From contig DATJZG010000061.1 of NCBI GenBank assembly GCA_035499295.1, positions 1 to 64,000 on the forward strand: a stretch of DNA of 64,000 bases. The letters run 5' to 3'. Below are positions 16,134 to 24,728 of this stretch, in pieces. Under the pieces are notes generated by a model. That model was given only the letters and a program-made list of their open reading frames with translations, had not been told where the DNA came from and searched no databases. The position numbers and the translations under genes were made by a program. Numbering within the stretch: the stretch's first letter is position 1; each line of letters starts with the position of its first letter. Origin of the DNA: DATJZG01 sp035499295. Its GTDB lineage: Bacteria > Myxococcota > Myxococcia > Myxococcales > Anaeromyxobacteraceae.

Positions 16134-18824
16134 ATGGCGCGACCGATGGGCGCCGGAGCGACCGAGAATCGGCAACGGCCGCGGGCCACCCGCACGGCCG
16201 GCTTCGCGGTCGTCCTCGTCGTCCCAGCGCTCCTCGCCCCGGGGCTGTCCAGTGCCGCGAGCGCCACGCTCCCGGGGCCGGGCGGCACGGTGGATGTCGA
16301 GGCACCCGAGCTCACCTACGACGCCGAGACCGAACGCTTCACGCTCAGCGGCGGGGCCCGGCTCCGGCGCGGCGCGCTCCTGCTCCGGGCCCGATCGGTG
16401 CGCTACGACCCCAAGACCGGAGAGGTCGACGCCGCCGGCGACGTGTGGCTCACCGGGCCCGGGCGGTTGCTGGTGGCCGACGGACTGCACGCCTTCGTCG
16501 ACGGGCCCTGGGAGGCCCATCGGGTCTCCACCTTCGTGAAGTCGCGCCCGCTCAACCTCGACCGGGTGGGAACCGCCGCCGAGGCGATCCGGGAGGGGCG
16601 CAACCGGGTGTCCCTTTGGGCGAAGGAAGTCCACGGGGCCTCGCCGCCCGGGGACGCCAACGCCCCCTTCACCGCGGAGAGTGTTCGCCTCACCCTCTGC
16701 GACTGCGGGAGCGGCGCCCCGTCGTGGGAGATCCACGCCAGCAAGGCCGACGTGACACCGGGGACGAGCGCGGTTCTCACCTGGCCGGTCATCTACGTCA
16801 CGCCCCGCTTCCTCTTCATCGACAAGCCCATCCCCATCCTGCCGCTGCCGTGGCTCTACGTCCCCCTGGCGAGCCGGCAGAGCGGCTTCCTCTTCCCGTA
16901 TTTCAACATCGGGTCGCGCAACGGATTCGAGCTCGGCGAGCCGTACTTCCTCACGCTCGGGGAGAGCTGGGACGCCACCTTCACGGCGGGATACTCCTTC
17001 GGCCCGAGCAGTTCCGCGATTCAGGGGGCGCTGAACGCCGTCCCCCAGCAGAACGCGGGCGTGCGGGGGGCGGAGGGGAGCGCGGAGCTCCGCTGGGCGC
17101 CCGTCCAGGACGTGAACGGCGAGACGAAGCTCTACTTCATGCACGACACCATCCCCTACGTGTGGAAGCCGGCCTCCGGGAACCGGATCGGGCTCACGCT
17201 GCGGAACGGGGCCCAGTTCTCGGGAACCTTCGTCAACGCGGAGGCGGGGCTCGTGGGCGACGCCGCCTACCCCCAGGACTTCGTCGGCGACCTGCTGCTC
17301 CGGAACGCGCCCTACTTGCGCTCCTCCCTGGCGGCCGGCCACGCCTTCTCGGACGTCGTCGTCGAGGCGGACGTCACCTACAACGAGGAGATCGGAACCC
17401 TCGGTCAGCCCGGCGTTCCGGTCGTCTCTTTCGGCGTCTTCGGCGGATCGGTGCCGTCCTTCCACCGGCTGCCGGCCGTCTCGGCATCCCTCCTCCCGGT
17501 CCCACTAGCGGGGCCGGTCCTCCTCCTCGGGCAGGCCGGACTCGCCCGCTTCGCGCCCCTGTCCGGCTTGACCGACCAGAGCGTGCGGGGAATCGGGCCG
17601 GGCGAGCGCTTCTGGCCTTTCGTGCCGCTCCCGACGCCCCCGTTCCCCGCGCCGCCGCCCGCCGGGGAGAGCTGGGAGCCCGGACAGCGCCTGGCGGCGA
17701 GCCGGGCCTTCGTGCGCGCGGAACTGCGCGCGCCCCTCTCGGCCGGGCGCATCCTGGAGGTCGAACCCTGGGTGGCGGGGAACGCGGCCGGCTACCTCTT
17801 CGACCAGGACGCGCAGCCCGCGCTCCTCGACGCCTGGGCCACCGGCGGGGCGGTCCTCTCGACCCGCCTGGAGCGCGCCTTCGGATCGGGCGCGGACGCG
17901 CTTCGCCACGTCATCGAGCCCAGGGTGGAGTGGCGCGTGGGCAGCGCGGTGGCCGGCCCACAGCTCCCGGCCTACGCCTACGACGAGGTCGACGCGGCGC
18001 CGGTGCTGCCGGGCGCCCCCTGCCTCAGCCCGAGTTCCCTCAAGCTCTCGAGCGTGAGCGGCGGCTGCCTGCCCATCCGGGCCCTCTCGTCGACCCTCCC
18101 GGGCGGGTTCGACCAGATGCGCATCGCTCTCCGGAACCGGCTCGTCGGCCCGCTCGCCTCGCCGGCCGGGACGCTCTCGGCGACCCGCATCGAGCTCGAC
18201 CTCGGGCAGGACGTCGACCTCCAAGCCGGCAAGCTCGGCGAGACCTGGGTGCGCGGCGGGGCGAGCTGGGGGCCCATGAACGGCAGCCTGCTCGCCCGCT
18301 TCTTCGCCTTCGGCGCGGCGCCGGCTGCGGGGGCGTGGACGCCGGTGAGCCCCAACTGGCTCGACCACTTCACCGAGCTGCGCCTCGACCTCAGCGCCAT
18401 CGACGCGCGCGGCGATCGCGCCGCCCTCGGGTTCCTGGCGCTCGGGTCGTCGGCCTCGGCGGCGATGAGGGCGGGGCTCGACCCGCTCTTCGATCCGAGG
18501 CCCATCCCCTTCCAGGCCTTCGGCCAGGTCACCGGTTCCCTCAAGGTCCACGTCTTTGGAGGGCTCGACGCGCAGTGGGACACGTGGTTCTCGGTGCGCT
18601 CCATCGAGACCTACCCTGGTGGCGCCGGCAACCCGAACTACAACTCGGGCCTGCCCGTCCCGTCGCCCCCGGGGTTCCAGCAGAACATCGTCACGGTCAG
18701 CTGGACCTCCCCCTGCGAGTGCTGGCGCGCGCTCATCCGGGTGCAGGTATCCCAGGGCGGCTTCTACTCCGTGAGCGGTGGTCTCGACCTCTCCCAGCTC
18801 GCGGGGTTCCACCTCTCGCAGTAG
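16134..18824 (+). CDS. lptD: LPS-assembly outer membrane protein LptD
   Basis: 896-residue beta-barrel that inserts lipopolysaccharide into the outer leaflet. A signal-anchor-like N-terminus (about residues 20-45) precedes an LptA-like OstA domain (APELTYDAETERFTLSGGA, ARSVRYDPKTGEVDAAGD). A large barrel domain follows (PWLYVPLASRQSGFLFPY, then many amphipathic strands). Cysteines occur as CDC (Cys189, Cys191) after the OstA domain and as CEC (Cys861, Cys863) near the C-terminus. They may form the interdomain disulfides known from E. coli LptD. There is no Shine-Dalgarno before the ATG at 16134, so the exact start is uncertain. Confidence 0.9.
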   Translation: MARPMGAGATENRQRPRATRTAGFAVVLVVPALLAPGLSSAASATLPGPGGTVDVEAPELTYDAETERFTLSGGARLRRGALLLRARSVRYDPKTGEVDAAGDVWLTGPGRLLVADGLHAFVDGPWEAHRVSTFVKSRPLNLDRVGTAAEAIREGRNRVSLWAKEVHGASPPGDANAPFTAESVRLTLCDCGSGAPSWEIHASKADVTPGTSAVLTWPVIYVTPRFLFIDKPIPILPLPWLYVPLASRQSGFLFPYFNIGSRNGFELGEPYFLTLGESWDATFTAGYSFGPSSSAIQGALNAVPQQNAGVRGAEGSAELRWAPVQDVNGETKLYFMHDTIPYVWKPASGNRIGLTLRNGAQFSGTFVNAEAGLVGDAAYPQDFVGDLLLRNAPYLRSSLAAGHAFSDVVVEADVTYNEEIGTLGQPGVPVVSFGVFGGSVPSFHRLPAVSASLLPVPLAGPVLLLGQAGLARFAPLSGLTDQSVRGIGPGERFWPFVPLPTPPFPAPPPAGESWEPGQRLAASRAFVRAELRAPLSAGRILEVEPWVAGNAAGYLFDQDAQPALLDAWATGGAVLSTRLERAFGSGADALRHVIEPRVEWRVGSAVAGPQLPAYAYDEVDAAPVLPGAPCLSPSSLKLSSVSGGCLPIRALSSTLPGGFDQMRIALRNRLVGPLASPAGTLSATRIELDLGQDVDLQAGKLGETWVRGGASWGPMNGSLLARFFAFGAAPAAGAWTPVSPNWLDHFTELRLDLSAIDARGDRAALGFLALGSSASAAMRAGLDPLFDPRPIPFQAFGQVTGSLKVHVFGGLDAQWDTWFSVRSIETYPGGAGNPNYNSGLPVPSPPGFQQNIVTVSWTSPCECWRALIRVQVSQGGFYSVSGGLDLSQLAGFHLSQ

Positions 18825-18839
18825 CACCCCTCGCCGGCC

Positions 18840-18890
18840 GTTGACTCCCGCCCGGCCGGCGGGTAGCTTCCTGTTGATTCTGGAGTCAAC
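18840..18890 (+). promoter_or_regulatory. TetR autoregulatory operator and promoter
   Basis: GTTGACTCC occurs at 18840-18848. An 18-bp imperfect palindrome GTTGATTCTGGAGTCAAC (18873-18890) carries the same half-site twice in opposite orientation and abuts the GTG start. TTGACT (18841-18846), a 17-nt spacer and TAGCTT (18864-18869) form a plausible promoter, so the first half-site is also the -35. Bound repressor would cover both promoter and start codon. Operator function is inferred. Confidence 0.6.
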
Positions 18891-19601
18891 GTGCCTCGGC
18901 TGAAGCGATATTCGCCGCCCGCTCCCGGGCAGGACGACCTGGGCGGGGAGCCTGAGAAGCGCCGGGCCATCCTGCACGCCGCGCTCCGCGTGTTCGCCGA
19001 GAAGGGGTACCACGGCTGCCGCATTGCCGACGTGGCGCGCCAGGCAGGGGTGGCCTACGGGCTCGTCTACCACTACTTCCGCAACAAGGACGAGCTGCTG
19101 GAGAGCGTGTTCGAGGAGCAATGGGCCATCCTCATCGGCGCCATTCGGTCGATCGCCGAGGGGCCCGGAAGCGCCGGGGAGCAGATCGCCTCGGTGATAC
19201 GGTTCGCGCTCGACGTCTTCCGGACGGCCCCGGCGGCGGTGCGCGTGCTCATCCTCGAGGTGCCGCGCACGCCGGGAGTGATTCGCGCCGGCAGCAACCG
19301 CCAGACCTTCGAGACCGCCCTGGGCCTCGTCGCCGACATCGTCCGCCGCGGCCAGCGCGAGGGCGAGCTCCGGCGCGACGTGGACGCGCTCGTGTGCGCC
19401 GCGAGCGTGCTCGGTGCGCTCGACATGAACCTGACGGGAATGGTGACGGGGATGCTCACCGCTCCCCAGCCCTCGGAGGAGGAGCTCGAGCGGATGAAGC
19501 GCGAGGTGGTGGCGGTGGCGCTGCAGGCGATCCAGGCGCAGCCGGGCCGCGCGGCAAACCGGGCGCCCGGGCGCTCGATTGACGACCCCGCCGCTCCCTG
19601 A
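18891..19601 (+). CDS. TetR/AcrR-family transcriptional regulator
   Basis: 236-residue repressor-type regulator. The N-terminal HTH is typical (RRAILHAALRVFAEKGYHG, IADVARQAGVAYGLVYHYF, NKDELLESVFEE). The C-terminal helical ligand domain resembles TetR proteins of fatty-acid/acyl-CoA regulation, though that is weak evidence. The GTG start abuts a palindrome likely to be its own operator. serA follows 31 nt downstream and may be cotranscribed. A C-terminal tail rich in Gln/Arg/Pro looks unstructured. Confidence 0.88.
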   Translation: MPRLKRYSPPAPGQDDLGGEPEKRRAILHAALRVFAEKGYHGCRIADVARQAGVAYGLVYHYFRNKDELLESVFEEQWAILIGAIRSIAEGPGSAGEQIASVIRFALDVFRTAPAAVRVLILEVPRTPGVIRAGSNRQTFETALGLVADIVRRGQREGELRRDVDALVCAASVLGALDMNLTGMVTGMLTAPQPSEEELERMKREVVAVALQAIQAQPGRAANRAPGRSIDDPAAP

Positions 19602-19632
19602 TAATTCCGGCGCGCCGTCAGGAGGAGGAGCC

Positions 19633-21219
19633 ATGGCGCATCGGGTGCTCGTCGCGGACGAGCTGTCTCCCGAGGGAATCGAGATCCTCCGCCGCGCGGG
19701 GCTCGAGGTCGACGTCCGCGCGGGGATGAAGCCCGAGGAGCTCGAGGGCGTGGTCGGCGACTACGACGCCATCGCCGTCCGCAGCGCCTCCAAGATCACC
19801 GCCCGGGTGCTCGAGAAGGCCTCCCGCCTCAAGGTGGTGGGCCGGGCCGGTGTGGGCGTGGACAACGTGGACCTGGACGCCGCCACCCGGCGCGGGGTGG
19901 TGGTGATGAACACCCCGGGCGGCTCCGCAGTGACGGTCGCCGAGCTCACCCTGGCGATGATGCTCGCCCTGTCGCGCCACATCGCCCAGGCGACCGCCAG
20001 TGTGAAGGCGGGGAAGTGGGAGAAGAAGCGCTTCCAGGGGCACGAGCTCGCGGGAAAGACGCTCGGGGTGGTGGGAATCGGCAACATCGGCTCGGTGGTG
20101 GTGGACCGCGCCCGCGCCATGAAGATGCGGGTGATCGCCTACGATCCCTTCGTCTCGCCGGAGAGTGCCGGCGAGCTCGGGGTCGAGCTCGTGTCCCTCG
20201 ATGACATCTGGCGACAGGCCGACGTGGTCTCGCTCCACGTGCCGCTCACCGACAAGACGCGCAACCTGGTGAACGCCGGCACGCTCGCGCATATGAAGCG
20301 AGGTGCGCTCCTCGTCAACTGTGCGCGCGGCGGCCTGGTCGACGAGCAGGCGCTGGCGGCCGCGCTCGCCTCCGGCCAGATCGGTGGCGCTGCCCTCGAC
20401 GTCTTCGAGAAGGAGCCGGTCTCCGCCGACCACCCGCTCCTCAAGCTCGACGGCTTCATCTGCACCCCGCACCTCGGCGCCTCGACGGAGGAGGCGCAGG
20501 CGGCGGTGGCGGTGGCCATCGCAGAGCAGCTCGCCGCCTACCTGACCCAGGGCGAGGTGCGCAACGCGGTGAACGTTCCCGCCATGTCGCAAGAGGCCCT
20601 GCGCCGCTTCGGCCCCTACCTCACGCTCGCCGGCAAGCTCGGCTCGCTCGCGGCACAGGTCGCTCCCGGTGGAGCGCGGGAGGTGAAGGTGGAGTTCGCC
20701 GGGGAGCTGGCGGAGTCCCCGCAGCGCCCCATCACCGCCCAGGTGCTGAAGGGACTGCTCTCCCACTTCGAGGATGCGCCCGTGAACGAGGTGAGCGCGC
20801 CGGCGATGGCCCGGGAGCGCGGCATCGCGGTGCGCGAGGAGCGCACCCCCGGCTCGAAGGACTACGTGAGCCTGCTCACCGTCTCGGTGCGCGGCCAGGG
20901 GGGCGAGGCGGTGGTGGCCGGGACGGTCTTCGGAAAGCAGGATCCGCGCATCGTGCGCGTGAACCAGTTCCGGCTCGAGGCGGTCCCGCAGGGGCAGATC
21001 ATCCTGTGCGAGAACGACGACGCTCCCGGCGTGGTGGGGAACATCGGCTCCACCCTGGGAGCGGCAGGGGTGAACATCGCCCTCATCTCGCTCTCCCGCG
21101 ACGAGTCGCGCACGGCCGCCGTCTCCCTCCTCAACGTCGATTCCGCTCCCGGCCCCGATGTCCTGGAGAAGCTCCGCAAGCTGCCGCACGTCCGCCAGGT
21201 GCGCCACATCGCACTCTAG
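19633..21219 (+). CDS. serA: D-3-phosphoglycerate dehydrogenase
   Basis: First committed step of serine synthesis: NAD-dependent oxidation of 3-phosphoglycerate. 528 residues, the long form. The catalytic and NAD domains include VVGRAGVGVDNVDLDAAT, TLGVVGIGNIGSVV, NCARGGLVDE and the catalytic His in CTPHLGAST. An ASB intervening domain and a C-terminal ACT domain follow (CENDDAPGVVGNIGSTLG), the latter the usual serine-feedback site. AGGAGGAGG precedes the ATG. It functionally links with cysE and gcvT/gcvH in this window. Confidence 0.98.
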   Translation: MAHRVLVADELSPEGIEILRRAGLEVDVRAGMKPEELEGVVGDYDAIAVRSASKITARVLEKASRLKVVGRAGVGVDNVDLDAATRRGVVVMNTPGGSAVTVAELTLAMMLALSRHIAQATASVKAGKWEKKRFQGHELAGKTLGVVGIGNIGSVVVDRARAMKMRVIAYDPFVSPESAGELGVELVSLDDIWRQADVVSLHVPLTDKTRNLVNAGTLAHMKRGALLVNCARGGLVDEQALAAALASGQIGGAALDVFEKEPVSADHPLLKLDGFICTPHLGASTEEAQAAVAVAIAEQLAAYLTQGEVRNAVNVPAMSQEALRRFGPYLTLAGKLGSLAAQVAPGGAREVKVEFAGELAESPQRPITAQVLKGLLSHFEDAPVNEVSAPAMARERGIAVREERTPGSKDYVSLLTVSVRGQGGEAVVAGTVFGKQDPRIVRVNQFRLEAVPQGQIILCENDDAPGVVGNIGSTLGAAGVNIALISLSRDESRTAAVSLLNVDSAPGPDVLEKLRKLPHVRQVRHIAL

Positions 21220-21233
21220 AGGCGCCTCGACCG

Positions 21234-22250
21234 ATGCTCGACCTCTCCCTGCCCCTCGGCCTGCGGGACCTCACCCCCGACCACTCCGCCCACCTGGCCG
21301 AGCTCTCCGCGCGGTTGCAGGAGGTCTTCCGGGCCTTCGGCTACCGGCGCGTGCTGCTCCCCACCCTGGAGAGGCTGGAGGTGGTGGAGCGAGGGCTTTC
21401 CCCCCAGGCCGTGGCCGGGGTGCTCAAGTTCGTCGAGCCCGGCTCCGGCGAGGTGGTGGCCATCCGCCCCGACATCACGCCCCAGATCGTTCGCCTCTAC
21501 GCGGCGCGGCCGGACGCCCTCCCCGATCCCGCTCGGCTCTGTTACGACGGCCCGGTGCTGCGGGCCCGCGAGGCGCGCGCCGGTCGGCCCCGAGAGGTCT
21601 ACCAGGCGGGGGTGGAACTGCTCGGTGCCGGTGGGCCGCCGGCGGACGCCGAGGCTCTCGTGGTCCTGCGCCGGGCCCTCGACCGCGTCGGGCTCGCCCA
21701 TGCCGTCCTGGAGGTGGGGCACGCGCAGTTCGCCGGGAGCGTCCTCGCCGCCGCCGGGCTCGCCGTCAAGGCCCGGGACGAGGCCCACGACGCGCTCTCG
21801 CGCAAGGACGAGGGCTCTCTCGCCGCGCTCGCCGCCAAGGCGAAGGGAGCGCCGGGGGCCCGCGCGGGGCTCTCCGCGCTCGCCACCCTATACGGGGAGG
21901 GCGCCCTCACTCGCGCGCGGGAGGTGGCCCGCTCCGTCCCGCGCGCGGCGGCCGCCCTCGCCGAGCTCGAGGGGGCGCTGCGCCTCGCGCGCCGTCGCGG
22001 CGTCCGGGAGGTGGAGGTCGACCTCGGCGAGGTGCGGGGCCTCGGCTATTACACCGGGCTCACCTTCGCCGGCTACGCCCCCGGCGCCGGGAGCGCGGTC
22101 GCCTCGGGCGGGCGCTACGACGGCCTGCTCGGGCGCTTCGGGCGACCGGGGCCCGCCATCGGCTTCGCCGTCGATCTGGAGTACGCCACCCAGGCGCTCG
22201 AGCGGCGAAACGGCCGCCACCTCTCCCGCGCCCGCCGTCGGAAGCGGTAG
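21234..22250 (+). CDS. hisZ: ATP phosphoribosyltransferase regulatory subunit (HisZ-like)
   Basis: 338-residue class II aminoacyl-tRNA-synthetase paralogue. It has the histidyl-synthetase-like core LPLGLRDLTPDHSAHLAEL, FRAFGYRRVLLPTLE, AIRPDITPQIVRLYA and RGLGYYTGLTFAGYA. It lacks the C-terminal anticodon-binding domain and is shorter than HisRS. HisZ activates the short form of HisG at the first step of histidine synthesis. It follows serA by 14 nt and precedes purA; hisG is not in the window. A HisRS-like protein of another function is possible but less likely. Confidence 0.88.
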   Translation: MLDLSLPLGLRDLTPDHSAHLAELSARLQEVFRAFGYRRVLLPTLERLEVVERGLSPQAVAGVLKFVEPGSGEVVAIRPDITPQIVRLYAARPDALPDPARLCYDGPVLRAREARAGRPREVYQAGVELLGAGGPPADAEALVVLRRALDRVGLAHAVLEVGHAQFAGSVLAAAGLAVKARDEAHDALSRKDEGSLAALAAKAKGAPGARAGLSALATLYGEGALTRAREVARSVPRAAAALAELEGALRLARRRGVREVEVDLGEVRGLGYYTGLTFAGYAPGAGSAVASGGRYDGLLGRFGRPGPAIGFAVDLEYATQALERRNGRHLSRARRRKR

Positions 22251-22271
22251 CGGTCCAGACCGGCCCCCTGG

Positions 22272-22306
22272 TATCGTCCCGGTCCGCGCGCGGGTGCCCC
22301 GCGCGC
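22272..22306 (+). promoter_or_regulatory. purA leader: TATCGT -10 element followed by 9-bp hairpin
   Basis: TATCGT (22272-22277) is followed 8 nt later by a perfect 9-bp stem, GCGCGCGGG / CCCGCGCGC (22286-22294 and 22298-22306) with a 3-nt loop. The AGGAGT Shine-Dalgarno follows the hairpin before the purA ATG. The stem may terminate read-through from hisZ or stabilise the 5' end of the purA message. No -35 stands out. Confidence 0.35.
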
Positions 22307-22328
22307 CCCCAGCGAGGAGTCCTGACAG

Positions 22329-23624
22329 ATGCCGAACGTGGTCGTGGTCGGTGCCCAGTGGGGCGATGAAGGCAAAGGCAAGATCGTCGATCGCTTCACC
22401 GAGTTCGCCGACGTCGTCGCCCGCTACCAGGGCGGCAACAACGCCGGTCACACGCTGGTGGTCGGGGGCGAGAAGACCGTCCTGCACCTCATTCCCGCCG
22501 GCGTGCTCCACCCGGGGAAGGTGTGCGTCATCGGGAACGGCGTGGTGGTGGACCCGGCGGTCTTCATGATGGAGATCGATCGGCTGAAGCAGAAGGGCTA
22601 CATGAAGGACGACTCCCAGCTCGTCCTCTCCCTCGACGCGCACGTCATCATGCCCTGGCACAAGGCGGTCGACGTGGCCCGCGAGCAGGCGATGGGCGCG
22701 GGGAAGATCGGGACTACCGGCCGGGGCATCGGCCCCACCTACGAGGACAAGGTCGCTCGCCGCGGCATCCGCGTCCGAGACCTGCTCGAGGAGGGGAGGC
22801 TCTCCCGCCGGGTGAAGGAGCGCCTGCCGGCGGCGCAGGAGGAGCTCCGCCGCCTGAACGCCCCCGCGAGCCTCGACGGCGCCGCCATCGCGAGCGAGTA
22901 CGCAGGCCTCGGGAAGCGGCTCGCCCGCTACGCCGGAGACACTTCCCTCACCCTCGACCGCGCCATCCGCGCCGGGAAGTCGGTGCTGTTCGAGGGCGCG
23001 CAGGGAACGATGCTCGACGTGGATCACGGAACGTACCCGTACGTCACGAGCTCCAACACCGTGGCCGCCAACGCGGCGTGCGGCACGGGCGTCGGGCCGA
23101 CGGCGATCGACGGGGTCATCGGGGTCTGCAAGGCCTACTGCACGCGCGTGGGAGGAGGCCCGTACCCCACCGAGCTGAAGGACGCGACGGGGGATCGGCT
23201 CCGGCAGGTGGGGAACGAGTACGGGGCCACCACTGGTCGGCCGCGGCGGACGGGGTGGTTCGACGCGGTGGCGCTGCGCTACGCCGCCCGGGTGAACGGG
23301 CTCGACGGCCTCGCCATCATGAAGCTCGACGTGCTCACCGGCTTCCCGGAGCTCAAGGTGGCGGTGGGGTACCGCCTCGACGGCAAGACGGTGGAGGAGC
23401 TGCCCGGCGACCCGGAGGACCTGGAGCGCTGCGAGCCGGTCTACGAGTCGCTCCCCGGGTGGTCGGAGCCGCTCGCGGGGGCCCGCGCCTTCGAGGACCT
23501 GCCGGCGAACGCCCGCAGCTACGTGAGGCGCCTCGAGGCGCTCTGCGGAGTGAACGCCACCTCGGTCTCCGTCGGGGCGGAGCGCGACGAGACCATCCTC
23601 CTCGCGAACCCGTTCTCGAGGTGA
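22329..23624 (+). CDS. purA: Adenylosuccinate synthetase
   Basis: GTP-dependent first step from IMP to AMP. 431 residues, the normal bacterial length. Seen are VVVGAQWGDEGKGKIVDRF (P-loop with catalytic Asp), GGNNAGHTLV (catalytic His), GTTGRGIGPTYEDKVARRG and GATTGRPRRTGWFD. It lies alone between the hisZ cluster and the long non-coding region before cdnL. It complements purM/purN at 8990-10698. Confidence 0.99.
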   Translation: MPNVVVVGAQWGDEGKGKIVDRFTEFADVVARYQGGNNAGHTLVVGGEKTVLHLIPAGVLHPGKVCVIGNGVVVDPAVFMMEIDRLKQKGYMKDDSQLVLSLDAHVIMPWHKAVDVAREQAMGAGKIGTTGRGIGPTYEDKVARRGIRVRDLLEEGRLSRRVKERLPAAQEELRRLNAPASLDGAAIASEYAGLGKRLARYAGDTSLTLDRAIRAGKSVLFEGAQGTMLDVDHGTYPYVTSSNTVAANAACGTGVGPTAIDGVIGVCKAYCTRVGGGPYPTELKDATGDRLRQVGNEYGATTGRPRRTGWFDAVALRYAARVNGLDGLAIMKLDVLTGFPELKVAVGYRLDGKTVEELPGDPEDLERCEPVYESLPGWSEPLAGARAFEDLPANARSYVRRLEALCGVNATSVSVGAERDETILLANPFSR

Positions 23625-23679
23625 CCCCCGCGTCGCGCGGTCGGGCGCCCGCGGGAGGAGGAGGGCGCGCGACCCCCCG

Positions 23680-23695
23680 CCGGCCGTTTGGCCGG
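23680..23695 (+). terminator. Hairpin downstream of purA
   Basis: CCGGCC-GTTT-GGCCGG, a perfect 6-bp stem, lies 56 nt after the purA stop with no U-tract. The GTTT loop in sense orientation also occurs in the hairpin after the CoA-transferase gene (41985-42012). Confidence 0.5.
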
Positions 23696-23772
23696 AAAGG
23701 TCACCCGAGCCGCGGCGCTCGTCACGACAGGTGAAGTGCGCCACACGCCCTCGACCCGGGACGCATTGCGAC

Positions 23773-23849
23773 GGTCGGGGTAGGCGCCGACCTCCGCGAA
23801 ATCGGTCGACCTGACGCGACGCGGCAAGCGGGGGAGCCCCCGTCGGGGG
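23773..23849 (+). other. Cluster of inverted repeats in the long gap before cdnL
   Basis: The 418-nt gap 23625-24042 has no plausible gene. It holds a GGTCGG/CCGACC hairpin (23773-23792), the palindrome GGTCGACC (23804-23811) and a run G5-AG-C5-GTC-G5 (23830-23849). In that run the C tract can pair with either G tract, giving mutually exclusive stems. Base composition becomes more A/T-rich toward the cdnL promoter. It could encode a small RNA or a regulator platform; neither is shown. Confidence 0.35.
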
Positions 23850-23940
23850 TATGTCATGCTCGCTTGGCGCGCTTTGGGTCCTTCCTTAGGGGGTGTTAAC
23901 AGAGCGGGTCAAACCCAAGAGGGCGTAGTTACAAAGGATA

Positions 23941-23969
23941 TTGACCTAGCGCAATCGGTGTGGTAAATT
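23941..23969 (+). promoter_or_regulatory. Strong sigma70 promoter of cdnL
   Basis: TTGACC (23941-23946), exactly 17 nt, then TAAATT (23964-23969), in the most A/T-rich stretch of the window. The expected start near 23976 gives a leader of about 66 nt containing a small hairpin GCCCG-ACGAA-CGGGC (23995-24009) and the Shine-Dalgarno GGAGGA before the ATG at 24043. Confidence 0.75.
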
Positions 23970-24042
23970 TCCAACCCTGAGCCCTGCCCCATGTGCCCGA
24001 CGAACGGGCGATGGCAGCGTCTGCGGCGGGGCGGAGGACCGA

Positions 24043-24558
24043 ATGTCTGCATCGTCGAACCAGTCGGGCCCCACCTTCAAGGTGGGGGATAAGGCCGTCT
24101 ACCCGGGCCAAGGCGTGGGCGAGGTGATGGGGATCGAGCACAAGGAGGTGGCCGGGCAGCGGCAGTCCTTCTATGTGCTGCGCATCCTCGACAACGGCAT
24201 GAAGATCATGATCCCGATGAACAAGGTGGGGTCGGTGGGCTTGCGCGAGATCATCGGGGACAAGGAGGTCCGCAAGGTCTACTCGATCCTCCGCGAGAAG
24301 GAAGTGTCGGTGGACTCCACCACCTGGAACCGCCGCTATCGCGAGTACATGGACAAGATCAAGACCGGTTCGGTCTTCGAGATCGCCGAGGTGCTGCGCG
24401 ACCTTTACCTCCTCCGGTGCGACAAGGACCTGTCCTTCGGGGAGAGGAAGATGCTCGACACGGCGCGTTCCCTCCTCATCAAGGAACTCGCCATCGCGAA
24501 GGACTGCGACGAGCAGGAGGTCGAGACGGAGTTGAGGAAGATCTTCAACATCAACTGA
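24043..24558 (+). CDS. cdnL: CdnL/CarD-family RNA polymerase-binding transcription regulator
   Basis: 171-residue protein with an N-terminal CarD/TRCF RNA-polymerase beta-interaction domain (FKVGDKAVYPGQGVGEVMGI) and a C-terminal helical domain containing the conserved Trp95 (TTWNRRYREYMDKI), LRDLYLLRCDKDLSFGERK and KELAI. It lacks the acidic/HMGA tail of M. xanthus CarD, so it is the CdnL type. That type stabilises open complexes at rRNA and other sigmaA promoters and is essential in myxobacteria. It has a near-consensus promoter and a following hairpin, so it is probably monocistronic. Confidence 0.96.
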   Translation: MSASSNQSGPTFKVGDKAVYPGQGVGEVMGIEHKEVAGQRQSFYVLRILDNGMKIMIPMNKVGSVGLREIIGDKEVRKVYSILREKEVSVDSTTWNRRYREYMDKIKTGSVFEIAEVLRDLYLLRCDKDLSFGERKMLDTARSLLIKELAIAKDCDEQEVETELRKIFNIN

Positions 24559-24600
24559 CGCTCCGGGGAGGGTCCCGGCGCCGGGATCGCCCGGCGTGGT

Positions 24601-24630
24601 CCGCCGCGCGGCCGAGGGCCCGCGCGGCGG
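24601..24630 (+). terminator. Terminator hairpin after cdnL
   Basis: CCGCCGCGCGG (24601-24611) pairs perfectly with CCGCGCGGCGG (24620-24630) around an 8-nt loop, followed by TCGCGTTTCGG. It lies in the 170-nt gap between cdnL and ispDF and has only a short T run. Confidence 0.55.
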
Positions 24631-24728
24631 TCGCGTTTCGGGAGGTGCGGCTCCCTCGCGGTCGGCGGCTGGCGGCATCTCGGGGTTTCCATGGCAAGCC
24701 GGGTGCCATTCCCGGCGCGGAGGCACAG

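Noticed and set aside
16124..18844. 906-codon same-strand frame overlapping lptD
   Set aside because: The other frame carries the signal segment, OstA motifs and barrel; this one is Arg/Pro/Gly-rich without any fold pattern.
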